The notes under the pieces are model-generated. The model saw nothing but the letters and a program-made list of their open reading frames with translations. It was not told where the DNA came from and ran no database searches. Positions 11,455 to 23,800 of a DNA stretch of 64,000 nucleotides are shown one piece after another (the stretch's first letter is position 1; every line of letters starts with the position of its first letter). The stretch is from Stichopus chloronotus (taxonomy: Eukaryota; Echinodermata; Holothuroidea; Aspidochirotida; Stichopodidae), in contig CM037833.1 in assembly GCA_021234535.1 (NCBI GenBank), forward strand, positions 18,482,433 through 18,546,432. Reading direction: 5' to 3'. Made by a program: the position numbers and the translations under genes.

Positions 11455-11670
11455 CTTGGCATCTGGGTCAAGAATTAGTGTTGCCTAGCAACCAACCATA
11501 GTCTCAAGTAAGAGTGTTGCCAGTGATTTTGCAGGCTAATGAGATGTGTTTATAGTGCTTTTGCATACTAATGAGATAAACTGCCTGTTATTGAAAAATA
11601 ACGGACGGTCATATGATGCCTTACCGACTAATCACAAGGCAAGAATGGGAATAACCGATAGTTAGGGGTT
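11455..11670 (+). repeat. Dispersed repeat, copy A (inverted partner at 62,360-62,585)
   Basis: The stretch with CTGGGTCAAG, GTTGCCTAGCAACCA, TACTAATGAGATAAACTGCC and ACGGACGGTCA reappears in reverse complement near 62,360-62,585 with moderate divergence. It contains no ORF, so it is a non-autonomous dispersed repeat of at least 200 bp. No terminal inverted repeats or target duplications were recognised. Confidence 0.75.
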
Positions 11671-14435
11671 GTAGAAATAACAATAAACTTAACAATGTCA
11701 AACTAGTGAATCAAGATCAACTGACCAAATATGTTTTTTTCCTCCAAAGTTCAAGATATGAACGTGCATTTAGTAAGTACGAAGGATCGTTGAAAAGTTC
11801 TGATAGTATGTAACCTACGGTGATTCAGAGCTGGTTGTCGTCTACGTCACAGGTCACAGAGGTCAATGACAATTACATAACAATGGCCGCATCTTTCGTA
11901 TGTATACATAGTGCTAGAAAAATTGTTGGACGGGAAGTTCCAACATATCATACTGCCCACGATTTCATTTCAAAAAGTCACCTTGTGAGTAAAAATGCTT
12001 TGAAATTGCTAAAATGAGGGGACAGATTTCTTGTCCGGCGATGCCCTTTAACCTTGCACCATTCAGATGGAAGATGCTGAACTTCACGTCCTGATTTAAC
12101 ATTATGCTGTTGGATTCTTAATACTGTGAAAAGTATTTGGTACTTTTCATATGTAAAAATGCAAATTCTACAATGTTTAGATACAATAAAGATGAGCCAG
12201 AAAGTTCCGTATACGAAACGTGCAAAATTAAAGGTAAAAGGGTAAAATTACCTCATTTCTCCGTTCTCTCGGTTTCTCTCATACCTTGCGCATCTACCTA
12301 AGCACTTCCTCCATCCCCCCCCCCCCCCCCCGTCCAGTAAAATTTTCATATCATTTATGATAGTCACTGATATTAATATTCACTATAACTCCATGTTCCC
12401 TGCCCCTAGTTTGATATTATTCGCCTCATACTCCGGCACTGACGATAGCCCTCCCCCCAACTCCCCCACACGCCCTCAGCTCCATAATCTCAAATTTAAT
12501 CTGTGTTCCCTCCTGTTGAATTCTCTGCCATTTCACATTCCTTAAATACATATCCATTCCACTCTTGATGGTATTTTCTAACCCTACTATTCCCTTCAGT
12601 CTCATACTATCTCCTCCATAAATCCTCACGTTTTATTGTACTGTCCTTGACGTCATCGAGGGTACCAAGGCGCACTTCTCATTCTCGAGAGGCATTCCTT
12701 TCATTCCATGTTTCTTAATCCACATTCAGTGATTTGCTCCACAATTGAAATCATTGCGTTGAGCAGATGATGTAGACGGGATCGAGATTTCTTGGTAAAT
12801 TTTTGTTGGTATGTGGCTTAATACGACCGGTTTTTACTTTGGCAGTTATGTATTTTGTTTCATAAAAAAATGGCTTGAGTAAGTCAAACTCCTAACGGAA
12901 CCTGTACATGGAAGCGTGATAATCGTTGTATCCTTGCTTCGCATACTTTTGTAAATGTCGCGCGCCCTCCGCAGAGACTATAGACGCTCTACACATACAC
13001 AATGCAAATCTCTATAATACGATGATTCCAAGCCATAGTCGCACTGTTAATCAGGGAATTGCTTGAAAATTCCAAACTAATATGGCTCAGGAGCAATCTT
13101 GGACGGTAGATGGTTGGGGTTTTCGTAACCACATTTTCTAGTTTTGTAAGGTTTCATGTCTCGAGACATGCATAACATACCTGATATACCTGATGAGGTA
13201 AGGTTACGGTCCGTGACATGGCGAACCGTTAGCATAATACGTTTGGTGAGTTGATGTAATGAATTATATCACATTACGGTTTGGGTGTCTGCATTTCAAA
13301 GGAAATGAAAAATCATAGCCCCTCCGTCACCAAAGATTTTATCAATCCGAATACAGTTGGGAATGGATTGTTGGTATGCTTTAGTATTACGTTGAGTTAT
13401 TTTAAAAAAAAATAATCTACTGCAAACAATTAAGTGCGATAACCGTCTCATAAGAAAAAAAAAAAAGATTTCCTCAGATAGAGGGCGTGAACAAACTGAC
13501 GAAGGCAAAATAATGCTGTCAGAATTCAAAATCTGAATCGTATCAGATAATTAAAATTTGGTCGAAAAGCAGCTAAAAAATTTATATTTTTAAAAATTTG
13601 CAAAAGAAATTGAAAGACAAAATTCTGAAAAATGAAGACATTGTTTGACCTAACAGTACAAAAACCTGAATCTGTACATATTCCTTGATAATTTAAAACT
13701 TTTAAAATAGCTTTTGACCTTTAGGCTTGACTATTTGCTGGCCTTTGTTGGACTTTATCTTCAATATCTCTACTTGAGTAAACTCAGGTAAACATCTGTC
13801 TATTGAATCCAGCAATCATTGATAGATTCTAAAAGTAGTTTAGAATATTATAGGAACCAAAATTGGCATTGAATTCAAATACCTGAGTTTACCTAAAAGA
13901 AGATTAACTTTTAAGACTAAAGAGTCACGCAATGACCTCTTCGAACAACCTGAAAGTACTTTCATTTTTTTTATTATGATTTTATATGAGGGTATTTCTT
14001 TGCTATAACTTTGGAATACAACAACAAGATATAAACTCGGCTTCTTACAGAGATTTAGAAAATCATAGGAAGACAAAGGGAAAAAAAACTGAAATAAATA
14101 GTACATAAGTAAAAGTAATAAAATGGAGTCAAATGCGGGTAGCATATGGCTGTTATAGATGTTCAATCAAATTGAATTCCAATCTTTTCTTGAAAGGCGG
14201 ACACAGAAAATTAAAGACGAATATTTCCGTGGACTCAATGACCCCACCCCCCACCCCACCAGCACCACCGTCACCGGTTCCGTTAAGAAACTAGCTGTAA
14301 AAGCGATATCAAGAACGTAACTCAGAACATAAACTGATAAAGATTTGAGATACGAACGATGACATATCCATCACAATAAACTTGAAAGAAACTTCTATAC
14401 TCTGGTTCTGAAACTATGCAACTCGCAACATCACA
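11671..14435. other. Intergenic, no gene identified
   Basis: Contains a poly-C run near 12,317-12,331 and a pyrimidine-rich stretch to about 12,620. No coding signal was supported. Confidence 0.5.
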
Positions 14436-14605
14436 TGAAACTGTTACAGAATAAGATAAGTAGAGGACAGGCTGATAATTCCAGTTAAAGGACATGTAAC
14501 TGTAACAGAAAATGTAAGTAGCAGACAGACTGATAATTCCAGTAAAAGGACATGTAACTGTAACAGAAAATGTAAGTAGCAGACAGACTGATAATTCCAA
14601 TTAAA
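14436..14605. repeat. Tandem repeat, 58-bp unit
   Basis: Two nearly identical 58-bp units at 14,466-14,523 and 14,524-14,581 share GCTGATAATTCCAGTTAAAG or a close variant, then ACATGTAACTGTAACAGAAA. A partial third copy follows to about 14,605 and a weaker partial copy precedes from about 14,436. The high identity implies recent duplication. ORFs on the minus strand here are by-products of the repeat. Confidence 0.85.
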
Positions 14606-15857
14606 GGAGACAGATATCCTTCAGACAATCCCATCCTTTCCGCGATTTTTCCATTCGGTGTCGTATTTCCTTTTTCTTTGCTTGTACTTCGATTGTTCGG
14701 AACATGATTCAAACATATCTGCATCTCCTTTTTTTGTAAGACGGTAAACTGTGGGGGAAGGGGAGGGGTGGTTTTTAAATGTCACCCTCTATTATTTCAT
14801 AAGAGCAATTATGATTTTGTTATATGTGATATTATTAAAAGAAGAAGAACAAATAATGGGTGGAAAATTTCGGATGGTGCTCCGTCTAGTCTTGTCTGAT
14901 GGAAATAGACTTAACATTTAACATTTAAGTCAAAGATGGACATTAAGATTTGTTAATGAGGGAGATACTTCACTTAATCTGTAGAGGTAAACCTTAAAAC
15001 TGTTAGTATTCATTTACGTCTCACTCCACAAAAATTATTTTAAAAGCAAAACTTTATTTCAGTCATCATGATTAAAGCAACAGCTGGGACAATTTAGCAA
15101 ATACCTTATTAGATGAAAAATTCTAAATTGATTACAGAAAGCTTTGAAAAGCTTAACATAAAGGTAATTAATTTTCTCAAGCACACAAACCTGAAAAGAA
15201 AACGTAAAGACACTGAAATGGAAACTTCAGGTTATTCTTTGGAATTTAGGAGCTTATCGAAACACTAAGATTTGACACGAGAGAAAAATTTAGATTGGGC
15301 TTTTGTGGATAGACCCATGGAGACCCATGGAGATAAGATCAGATATGATATGGTCCATGGATAACCTTAACATGTTGTGAGGTTCTTTTCACGTTCTTCT
15401 CTGTGGGCGTGTTTTTTTTTTCTGTTTGTTTGTTTGTTTGTTTATTTCTTTGTTTGTAAGAGAGTCACGATTATAATAAAACTGCAAATGCCTAACAATA
15501 GTTATGTCTGTGTGGCATCACAAATTTCCCATGATGCAACATACTCTTGTGAAATATGAACGTGTTTTGGAGAGTTAAAATCACAAATAAAAAAAAGAAA
15601 GAAAACTACTTTATTTTTCTTGTATGAGATTAGACTTCATTTTTCCAGTGTCTTCAACATAGAGCAACGAAATGACGATTAAGTCACACGTTTTATTCTT
15701 CCTGAGTATAAAAGCAATAAAAAACGAAAAAAAAAAAAAGAATTGATTACAGCTAGCTTTGAAAATATTGCAGAGGTAATAAATTCTAACAAGCAAAGGA
15801 AAAATGTTCCATTAGGCAGTTATTTTATTTTAATGTAGTTTTTTTTTTTTATATCTA
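14606..15857. other. Intergenic, no gene identified
   Basis: AT-rich, with a (TGTT)n tract near 15,420-15,460 and several A/T homopolymers. No coding exons were supported. Confidence 0.5.
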
Positions 15858-15985
15858 TCATCGCCCTATAGCGGCTACAAGGAGATGTAGTCCCTTCGCT
15901 ATTGGAGCTATATATTGTACTGTACACCCTTTGGAGATCGGTTGCCATGGAAACGTATGGAAGCGCGATAAGTTCAAGTATGGTA
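15858..15985 (+). repeat. Dispersed repeat, copy A (inverted partner at 20,750-20,905)
   Basis: Sequence from ATCATCGCCCTATAGCGGCT through GGAGCTATATATTGTACTGT to GGTTGCCATGGAAACG is matched in reverse complement at about 20,750-20,905. This is a short non-coding dispersed element (SINE or MITE class not resolved). Confidence 0.75.
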
Positions 15986-18900
15986 TAGTCTCATATGTCA
16001 GTAGCTATTCAAATATCCCCGCAGGAATAGCAAGACAAGGAGTGTCCTAAGAAAAAATAAATAAATCCGACATATTCATTGAGGCCTTATTGCCCTTTAA
16101 TAATCGATCAATAACCAATAATATCAATATCAATTTTTTGTGTATCGGTTGGTTTCGAATGCAACGTACCGTCAACATTCCGTTAACCATTAGGCTACCC
16201 TCACATATGTCGAGCTGTTAATACAAGATTTTGTCGTTGCCCTTTTACTAGATATCTGCAAAAAGGAGTAAAAAAAAGGATATTTAAAAATGAAACAAAA
16301 TGGCAATACTCAACCGAGTATTAAATTTTATAGGACTATAGGCCTAATTGAACTTAAATGTACTATATCTTCCTACTAAATTGGATGTATCTATTTTTTT
16401 TTAATAATTGATGATTTTTTATTGCCCTCTACTAGACTGATATGCAACTTGTTATTGGAATTTTCTTGGATGAAGTTGCAGTAGTCTGTAGACATTGTTA
16501 TCGTTACGTGATACAAGTATTCGATATTTGCATTAATGTAGTCTACTCTACTATGCAAATCCTGTTAATTTTTTCTTTGGGTTAATCTACACTATTACGT
16601 GTTCATTGCCTGTTGTTTACCGGGGTCACACTAACGGTTTAACCTGTTTGAAAACTCTCAAGTTTTAACTCATTAAATACCTATGGAAACAATAACAGCT
16701 TCCAGACAGCTCATGCCTCCAAGAAAGATTGACATGTTACATAGCGTTACAAAATGTAATGTAACAAAGGTAAAGTATACTGCAACATGCCTGTGCTGTG
16801 CTTTGAAATTAAAGTGGACACTTGAAATTTGATACAAGTAAGTAAGTGACTAACTTATAATTTGGGCTAATTGTGTATTGCTCTTAACATGTTGTAGAAA
16901 TAAAGGCAAATATGGGACGCATTTCTTAAACAATCTTATTTTTTCATTTAAGTAAGTCCAGACTTTGACGGAAATACAAAGGCTGCCTAAGTATGTGTTT
17001 TGTGTGATATCACATACGGTATTTCGAATAATGCCATGTAACACAGTTCGAAATAGATGTTCCTCCAAGAATTTATAGTTTCCATAAACAATATGTTATG
17101 GAAATATAAACTCATCAATAAAGAAAGCAAACCTATCTTTTCTTATGAAATCATTCTTCTGTAGTTTCCAGTCACTTGAACATATCGTAAATGATTGTGA
17201 AGTTGGCTTCTTTTTGGAGCATAGAAGAGAAAGATTCTGCATTGCATCATCTCCATCATAATCATCGTATCAAAATCATGGTTACAAAATATTTCATACA
17301 TCACCGTCATCATCGTCATCATCATCACCACCACCATCATCATCATACGACCAAAATAAATTTTCTTAGTAGTTTAATTACGATTTTCTTTCAGATTTAT
17401 ACATATTTCGTAGAGATGTGTCACGACTGGAAACCTTTCCCTTTTTGTTTCAGTAACAGACCAATCGGAGATGAGCTATATTTCCATCTGTTTGGTGGAT
17501 GTACAAAAAAATTGCGTAACTTGTTCCACAAGAGAGTGTATCTACAACTAAAGTCAGAGCGTTAAAAGGGGCCTGACCTGAAACTGCATGTGGAGATAAA
17601 AAAGGAGGAGCCTAAATTTGACAGAATATTGAATTATTTATGATTTTCAACGTCCAAAAAAATCTGTAATAAATCTGTATGGATGTAAGTTGATTATTTA
17701 AACGGGTCGCTATCTACTTTTCTATTTTCGAAAGAGTTTTCGATCAATCAAGATCACTTTTCAAGAGAAAGAATATTCATCTGTCCGACAGAAAAGAAGG
17801 TGAGAATTTCTTTGAATTTACCGATATGTTTCATGATGATAAACCAGCAAAAGGCAGATACAATTAGGTTAGTACAATATGTATTTACAATCGAAAACAT
17901 ATCTCACTTGCTTTCGTATTTTGTGTGTGTGTGTTTTTTAAACCATTTTGGTTCTTTCCAAAGTGTTGTGGTTCTTTGCAGAGCCGTTAGAGTATATTTA
18001 ATAATCAAAGTATACCATGGGAAAGTGTGCTTACATTTCAAATGATAGCAGCGGGATGAAAGCACTGAATATAAACATCTCACATATTCAGTGTAGTCCT
18101 CTCACTAAAAACAAAAACAAATGTAAAAGTAAACCCATATAACGAGATTGTCTTAATTATGAAAATAAAAATGTTCATTCGCACCATTTCGTGGTTTCTG
18201 TTTCAAACTAAAACTATGCTCTTAAGAGTAACTCAGATAATAATATAGCTACATTATGTCTGTATTTTTAATAATTTGTATTTCAAATATTATTTTCCCC
18301 TTAACTGCTCAGAAATTATACAACCTTGGCTTTTAAGTTTTAGTTTTACGATAATGTTGGAAAATCTATAATTCAAGCCGTTTTTTGTTTTGCGAATATC
18401 AAAAACATCATGATATTGAACAAAAGCATTTTAGAGAGAAACATTACTACCATTTTATCATTCATTCCAAGCAATATCTAAATTGCATCCACATAATGTC
18501 ATATATAGTCATGAAAGTGACAAAATTCGACTCCCATTCTTTCGAAGTTCAAGAAAAAGAACAGAACATCATTGGCCTTTGAAATGGTTACGGTATATGT
18601 TCACTTATCAAATTAGAGACATAATTGCTTTGGAGAAATTTCTTTCGAATTAACTTGATTGAATCAACCGTTATGATTAGGTTTGTCTATTTATTTGAAA
18701 GGGTCAAATGGAGGGAGGATAAAGCAAAAGGAAGACGTTCTACTTTACAAAATACCTTTCCAAAGTCAACCAGAAAGTTTCAAGTAACAGTCATTTTAAA
18801 ATTAATTCTACAACGTCAGATGTTTAAAAAAAGACTTTATGAAAGAAATTTCTCTTCGTAGATGTCTAAATAATTTTTGGTTAAGTTTTTATCACCGTTT

Positions 18901-19888
18901 ATCTTTAATTCCATTTCTAACTAACAGCTTTAATTTTGCAGTTAATGATCAGAACTTTTATTTTGTGTAATATTCAGATACTGCAAATGACAACCCACCC
19001 CCCTTTTTTTAATCTTCAGAAAGGGACTATTCGTCACATTTGTAATGAAAATAATTTTTTTACCATAAGGTTTCCCTGTTTGCTAAATTGCATATTTGCA
19101 GTGTTTGTAAATCGTTACTATGAAGCTATCTTCCTATTCATTTGTCTGCTTGATATATCTCCGACTGTTTCTTTTTTTGTCAATTATTATCAGTTCCGTA
19201 AAAAGTAGCCCAAATTAATCTCTCCGTTTCATACTTAAAGCCCGTGATTCATCTGCCAAGGCAGTTCCATTTCTTCCAACCATCCACTTCTAGCCCCTGC
19301 CACAACCTGTTCATGACTCCTGTCTGTGGATTTGCAAACGGAAGGTCATTTTAGAGTACAGCATATCCTGATGAGGGTACATGAACCACACGTTTAATCA
19401 AAACACTCCCCCCCCCCCTTGTGTACGCTGTGTAACATTAATCACTCTGCATAGTTATGTCAGATTTGTTCTCAATCTAAGAGCAGAGTCAAATGAGAAT
19501 TTGCCTACCCCTAGCAGCCAAAGAGGACATGGGGTGATAGGTGACTACCTTTAAATCCTCAAAACTCCTTACCATTACTTAAGTAATAGAGCCCTTAATG
19601 ACCTCTCAATCTAAATCAATGATTGCAAAACGTTAATTTCCTTCAAATACACCTCAAAGTATACATCATAATGAACTGCAATTGAGTCTTAAACGCACTT
19701 TATTTTTTATTTTTTTTAATTATGATTGTTTCTCGTTTTGAGTATGTAGGCCTATCTTGTTTCAATGTTTAAATAAACTTTTTGTTGTCACTCTTCAAAC
19801 TTCTTCGTTTCTCCACATACTCAATGTTGTATTATTTACTGTCAAATTAAAACTGAAATGAATTTTGATTTGAATAAATGAATTTCAG
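15986..19888. other. Intergenic / 5' region, no gene identified
   Basis: AT-rich. It includes a (CAT/CAC)n microsatellite at about 17,300-17,345 and a TG repeat near 17,924. A 124-codon frame at 17,191-17,565 is largely this trinucleotide repeat read as poly-His and is not taken as a gene. The region immediately left of 19,889 may be a 5' UTR intron, because it ends AATTTCAG. Confidence 0.5.
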
Positions 19889-20018
19889 ATCAAAGTGACT
19901 AAAGCATGGCCATTCGAACGGCGGTAATATTGTCAACCATCGCGGTATTGTATCTGGCTCTGAGTGTGGGGACAGCGCGACCCTATAGGGCAGCTAACGA
20001 TGGAAACCACAAACACGG
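19889..20018 (+). CDS. First coding exon of a secreted protein (signal peptide)
   Basis: An AATTTCAG acceptor is followed by a short leader and an ATG at 19,906, with an in-frame TAA just upstream fixing the start. The exon encodes MAIRTAVILSTIAVLYLALS then VGTARPYRAANDGNHKH, and ends at a strong donor (GTAAGT at 20,019) in phase 2. The first ~24 residues form a typical signal peptide with a likely cleavage site near GTARP. What follows is hydrophilic with basic and His residues. The mature protein cannot be identified. Small acidic exons on the same strand at 40.2-41.9 kb may be downstream parts; if so, the large transposon at 22.2-30.5 kb sits in the first coding intron. Confidence 0.6.
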
Positions 20019-20579
20019 GTAAGTTCATTTTATCCTAGATTGTTTACAACTCACCAGTTGTCTCCTAAAGTACTGGTAATGTTGGTTTCCAATCCTCCCG
20101 TTCTTAACCGGATAACCTGTAGCGTTTCTTGTTACACTCACCTATGTTTAAAGTTAAGATGAATTGATAGTTAATAACGTGTGCATTGAATGTTTGTCAC
20201 TAAATTTCAAATGCCTTTTACGAGAATAGTCTTTTTGGAAGATGGATAATTCTTTGATCACTTTTTGTGTGCACTTTGTGTGCTATGATGATTCATTCTG
20301 CATTATTCTTTAATGAATTCTTACGGTTTTTCCACATAGGATGGTTATCAATATCATTTCATCAATTGAAAGTCCTTAATAATAAAATCTTTTGAGTACA
20401 TATTGCCACTTTCATCCTGAAGAAAATGATCACTGCCAAGTAGATTCAGAAAACGTTATTTTAAGAAACGCTTTACTCTTCTCTATTCTCTTGGATCGCC
20501 CAAAACGGACAAACTGCAGCACAAAATTATGTAGTTTTGATGGCCGCACCAGAACTGATTTCTCTGATCAGAGCCCCAA

Positions 20580-20700
20580 GTTGCCTTCCCCCTCTCACCC
20601 CCTCTCCACCCACCCCACACACACCCACCCCACACACACCCACACACACACCCACACACCCTCGCACACGCACACACACGCACACACGCACACGCATTGG
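20580..20700. repeat. CA-rich microsatellite
   Basis: (CACACC)n and (CACACG)n tracts. Four overlapping open frames on both strands around it are products of the repeat, not genes. Confidence 0.9.
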
Positions 20701-20749
20701 CACGGACACGTTTTCATTTATACCACCCAACAGGACCCCCCTGTACCCA

Positions 20750-20905
20750 TGGCCACTCTACCATGGGGTACCCCCGGGGTGTCGATACTCACCCACTCCA
20801 AGCGTTTCCATGGCAACCATTCTCTCATGGGTGCACAGTACAATATATAGCTCCACTAGCCAAGTGACTAAAATATCTCATCTAGCCCCTATAGTGCGAT
20901 GAGAT
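20750..20905 (-). repeat. Dispersed repeat, copy B of the 15,858-15,985 family
   Basis: In reverse complement this reads CTATAGGGGCTAGATGAG, then GGAGCTATATATTGTACTGT and GGTTGCCATGGAAACG, matching the copy at 15.9 kb over roughly 120 bp. The two copies are about 5 kb apart in inverted orientation. Confidence 0.75.
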
Positions 20906-22153
20906 AACAAGGACAGGATTAATGAAAGATATAACATTATGTAGATGATATGTAAATAAAGGTTCTAAGGTTAGCACAGAGTCAGAATTAATGGGGATAT
21001 TGAGGGAAATTCAACAAGAAGGAATTAAACAGTGGAAGTAAATAAGGTAATTAAAAGGCATGTTTTCTTCATAGGTGTGATGTTAAAAATGTAAACAACA
21101 AATTGTGGAATAAACACTCCCTGCTTCATGAAAAATATATGTATATATACTTTCTAATTATCTTATTATCTGTTTTGACTGTTTTTAATTATCAATAAAC
21201 TTAATAGCTAAAAAGAAAATGCAAAGAATACAGGTGAGTGCTAGCTGAGAATGGTTAATTTATTGTTTTTACAGATATTTAGCTCTGGTTTGGGTAAAGT
21301 AAAGGAGTAAAAAGTAAAAATAAAAATATATAGGATATTTTAAATGCCAACTTTATGATGACAATAACCAGGAAATCAAACTTAAATGTAAAAAGAATTA
21401 CGTCTTCATCTCTACACTGTGAAGTTTGTCTAGCTGTAAACTTGATGTAGGCCTACTTTATTCATAATAACCTTTCACTGACATTCAAATCCAACCCGCT
21501 TTAAAAAAGGCCGACTTCTATATATTTCTATTTCTAAGCTCTTATATTTAAAAATAACCAAAATCAAAATTAAAATAAAATTAAAATATGAAGGAAAGGT
21601 AAGTAAAGATGCAAAGATAAACTTCCCAGCTAGCCTTCTGCATTCATTATGCATTAAAAAAAAAGTCTTAATATTACAGACAGCATCCTTTTATTTTATT
21701 TCTCACACCTTTAGTTTTAGAAGAAGAAACAGCAGGTAACAGGTTGACCTATCACATTGTCAAGTTTAAAGTAACGAACCATAATTGTAGCCTTCTCACT
21801 ACTAAGGCCCAAGCACTAACCATCTAGTACATTAACGACACACATTCAATCACACAAAAATCACACATGTAGAGCACCAGCCTTTACCCGCAACTCCTCC
21901 CCCCCCCCCCCCCACTTTCAAAAAAAAAAAAAAGAAGAAACAATTGTGCAATGCAAAAACTGTACATAGAATTTGCATAACGTTGTAAAAATATTGAAAA
22001 GAACATTATGTAAAATAAGAGCATAAAGTGATCACTTGAAGTTCGTATTTTGGGCGGTATATTACTTCTTCTTTTTTCTTTTCTGTATCTTGCGATCACA
22101 GTACAGCTCTATCACCCCATATATTCCTCCACATTCATCGAAGCACATACACG
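20906..22153. other. Probable intron of the leader-exon gene, no exon seen
   Basis: AT-rich with a C14 / A13 homopolymer pair near 21,900-21,935. No coding exon was supported. Confidence 0.5.
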
Positions 22154-22156
22154 TAT

Positions 22157-22222
22157 AGAGGTTATTCACCTGACGTCATCACTTACAGCGACTGACTCGG
22201 GCAGCCATGTTGGCCGTCAAGC
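22157..22222 (+). repeat. Left terminal inverted repeat and subterminal block
   Basis: The outer TIR is 22,157-22,183, containing a perfect CRE/ATF-type octamer TGACGTCA. The subterminal inverted block is 22,201-22,222. Both are mirrored at the right end (30,478-30,545), so they are probable transposase-binding ends. The octamer may also serve as a promoter element for the transposase gene, which starts about 200 bp further in. Confidence 0.85.
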
Positions 22223-22357
22223 GAATCATATCTGTCCATTGTTTACATTTCATACCCACACGATATTGTGTGTACAGTTAGCGCTTATCGATCAAAATGT
22301 CAAAGGTTAAAAAGTTTTCTTGATTTTTTTTTTTTTTTTTTGGTGTGTTTTTTAACG

Positions 22358-22535
22358 ATGGGCAAAGTTTGTTGTGCTGTGGGGTGTCATAATCGTCAAG
22401 ATTCATCGACAGGGCTACATTTTTATAGAATTCCGGCAGATCCAGAACGAAGTGAAAGATGGATTGCAGCAATTCGCCGAGAGAACTGGGCACCTAATCA
22501 ACACACAAGACTCTGTAGTGCTCACTTTATTTCTG
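22358..22535 (+). CDS. Transposase exon 1: THAP zinc finger
   Basis: The ATG at 22,358 begins MGKVCCAVGCHNRQ, a THAP domain N-terminus. The C2CH set is visible: CAVGC, then RLCSAHF, with the tryptophans in RWIAAIRRENW and the Pro in WAPNQH that mark the family. The exon ends at ISG with donor GTACGA (22,536) in phase 1. An upstream frame is open to 22,268 but passes through a poly-T run, and THAP domains normally begin at the protein start, so 22,358 is preferred. In DNA transposons this domain binds the element ends; here it is fused by splicing to a DDE transposase. Exon 2 begins at 23,801. Confidence 0.88.
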
Positions 22536-22807
22536 GTACGATACTACGGCAGTAACCTAGGCCTAGTTTCCTACATTTCCAATCCTTTAGTCAATCATTC
22601 GAACTTCAAAATATTCATTAATTGCTCTTTATAAAACCAAACTTGTCAAATATCGATTTTGACTCAAGATTATTTGTAGATTCACGTAAGCCTCCGTAAG
22701 GCGTAAGTTAAAGCGTTACATATATCCACTGTAGTGTACGTTAACATTAGGCCCCAAGTTGCAAAATTTCGGTTAAATTGCTGGTCGAGGCTTACGAACT
22801 TGTATTA

Positions 22808-23041
22808 CAGGGGCGTAGCCAGGTTTTTCGAGTGGGAGAAAAGTGGACTCAGATGGGACTACATTCTTAACGACTTTCTTTCAGGAGGGGTGTAAGGGTA
22901 GGGACACAGCTTCCTGAGAGAGCTGCTGTCTGAAAGAGCTAAGATACCAAATTGTGCTATAGGCCTATAAGTAGTATAGGTAAGGGGAAAGTCCACTCTG
23001 CCCCTGCACCCCCATACACCTAAAACCTGGCTATGTCCCTG
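22808..23041. mobile_element. MITE, 234 bp, TA target duplication
   Basis: Begins CAGGGGCGTAGCCAGGTTTT and ends in the reverse complement of CAGGGACATAGCCAGGTTTT, giving a TIR of about 20 bp with two mismatches. It is flanked on both sides by TA. There is no ORF. The TA duplication would fit Tc1/mariner- or PIF-type mobilisation, but the TIR alone does not fix the family. Confidence 0.85.
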
Positions 23042-23048
23042 TAAAAAG

Positions 23049-23214
23049 CAGAGGCGTAGCTAGAGGGGGGCAGGGGCGGTCGCCCCCCTCCACAAAGCTT
23101 CCGAAGGCCTCTTGTCAGAAATTTTTAGCCTCTTTCGGTATAGTAGATCATAATAATCTGTCGGATTTTTTGGGCTTTTGACACCCCACAAAGAATACCT
23201 AGGCTACGCCACTG
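23049..23214. mobile_element. hAT-type MITE, 166 bp, perfect 8-bp target duplication
   Basis: TIRs are CAGAGGCGTAGCTAG and, reversed, CAGTGGCGTAGCCTAG. The flanking octamer GTAAAAAG is identical on both sides (23,041-23,048 and 23,215-23,222). CAGNGGCGTAG ends with an 8-bp duplication are the hAT signature. Its left duplication starts on the last base of the neighbouring 234-bp MITE, so this element inserted at that MITE's edge and is the younger of the two. Confidence 0.93.
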
Positions 23215-23800
23215 GTAAAAAGGTCTTACTCGTGGAACCAATATTTCCCATTCCCTCTGCACCTCCACCATTACCCACTCCACCACAACCCATCTCAAAA
23301 TCAGGGGTAGATTTTTGGGTGATGGGGGCGGGGTGATCAAGTCAATTGGGACTTTTTCAAATATTGGGGGATATATCCCCATGCCCCTGCTCAAAGTTCT
23401 CATCCCTCCCCTTGTTTTTTGTATTTCTTTGCTCTCCTTCATTTTTCACTTTTTAACCCCATAAGTTCTGTGGGGGAGGGAACCCTGCCCCAGCTGGGTA
23501 TGCCACCTTTGTATTAATTAGCCTAGTGATTGCTTGCATACATGCTTGCTCACTTGGTGAAAATTTAACAGTTTTTACCTATAACTGGTTACTATAATGT
23601 ACATTAATTTTATGATGCACCCTCTGAACCACTGAAGTCAGTGGGTGTTGGTTACTGCATCAAAAGTTTTCAATTGCATGCTATCAAAATTGTGTACATT
23701 CTTTCTTTGCAGTTCATAAGGAGTGACTATCAGGACTAATAAGAGTCACTCTAATTTTCCAACTACATAATTTTTTTATTTACATTTTTCTTCTTAACAG

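Larger units (their letters stand above)
22536..23800 (+). other. Intron of the transposase gene, carrying two MITEs
   Basis: A GT..AG intron (donor GTACGA, acceptor TTCTTAACAG). It joins ISG to [16 protein letters not shown], the usual THAP-to-linker transition. Two adjacent MITEs at 22,808-23,041 and 23,049-23,214 account for a third of its length. The rest shows no coding potential. Confidence 0.8.

Noticed and set aside
14322..14724. Two overlapping ORFs with repeated CYSYMSF-type peptides
   Set aside because: Produced by the 58-bp tandem repeat; no splice or domain support.
17191..17565. 124-codon ORF with a poly-His run (and its Met-rich antisense)
   Set aside because: The His run is a CAT/CAC microsatellite; the rest has no domain, and the antisense frame is open for the same reason.
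20392..20902. Pro/Thr/His-rich ORFs on both strands
   Set aside because: Explained by the CACACC microsatellite and, at the right end, by a dispersed repeat.
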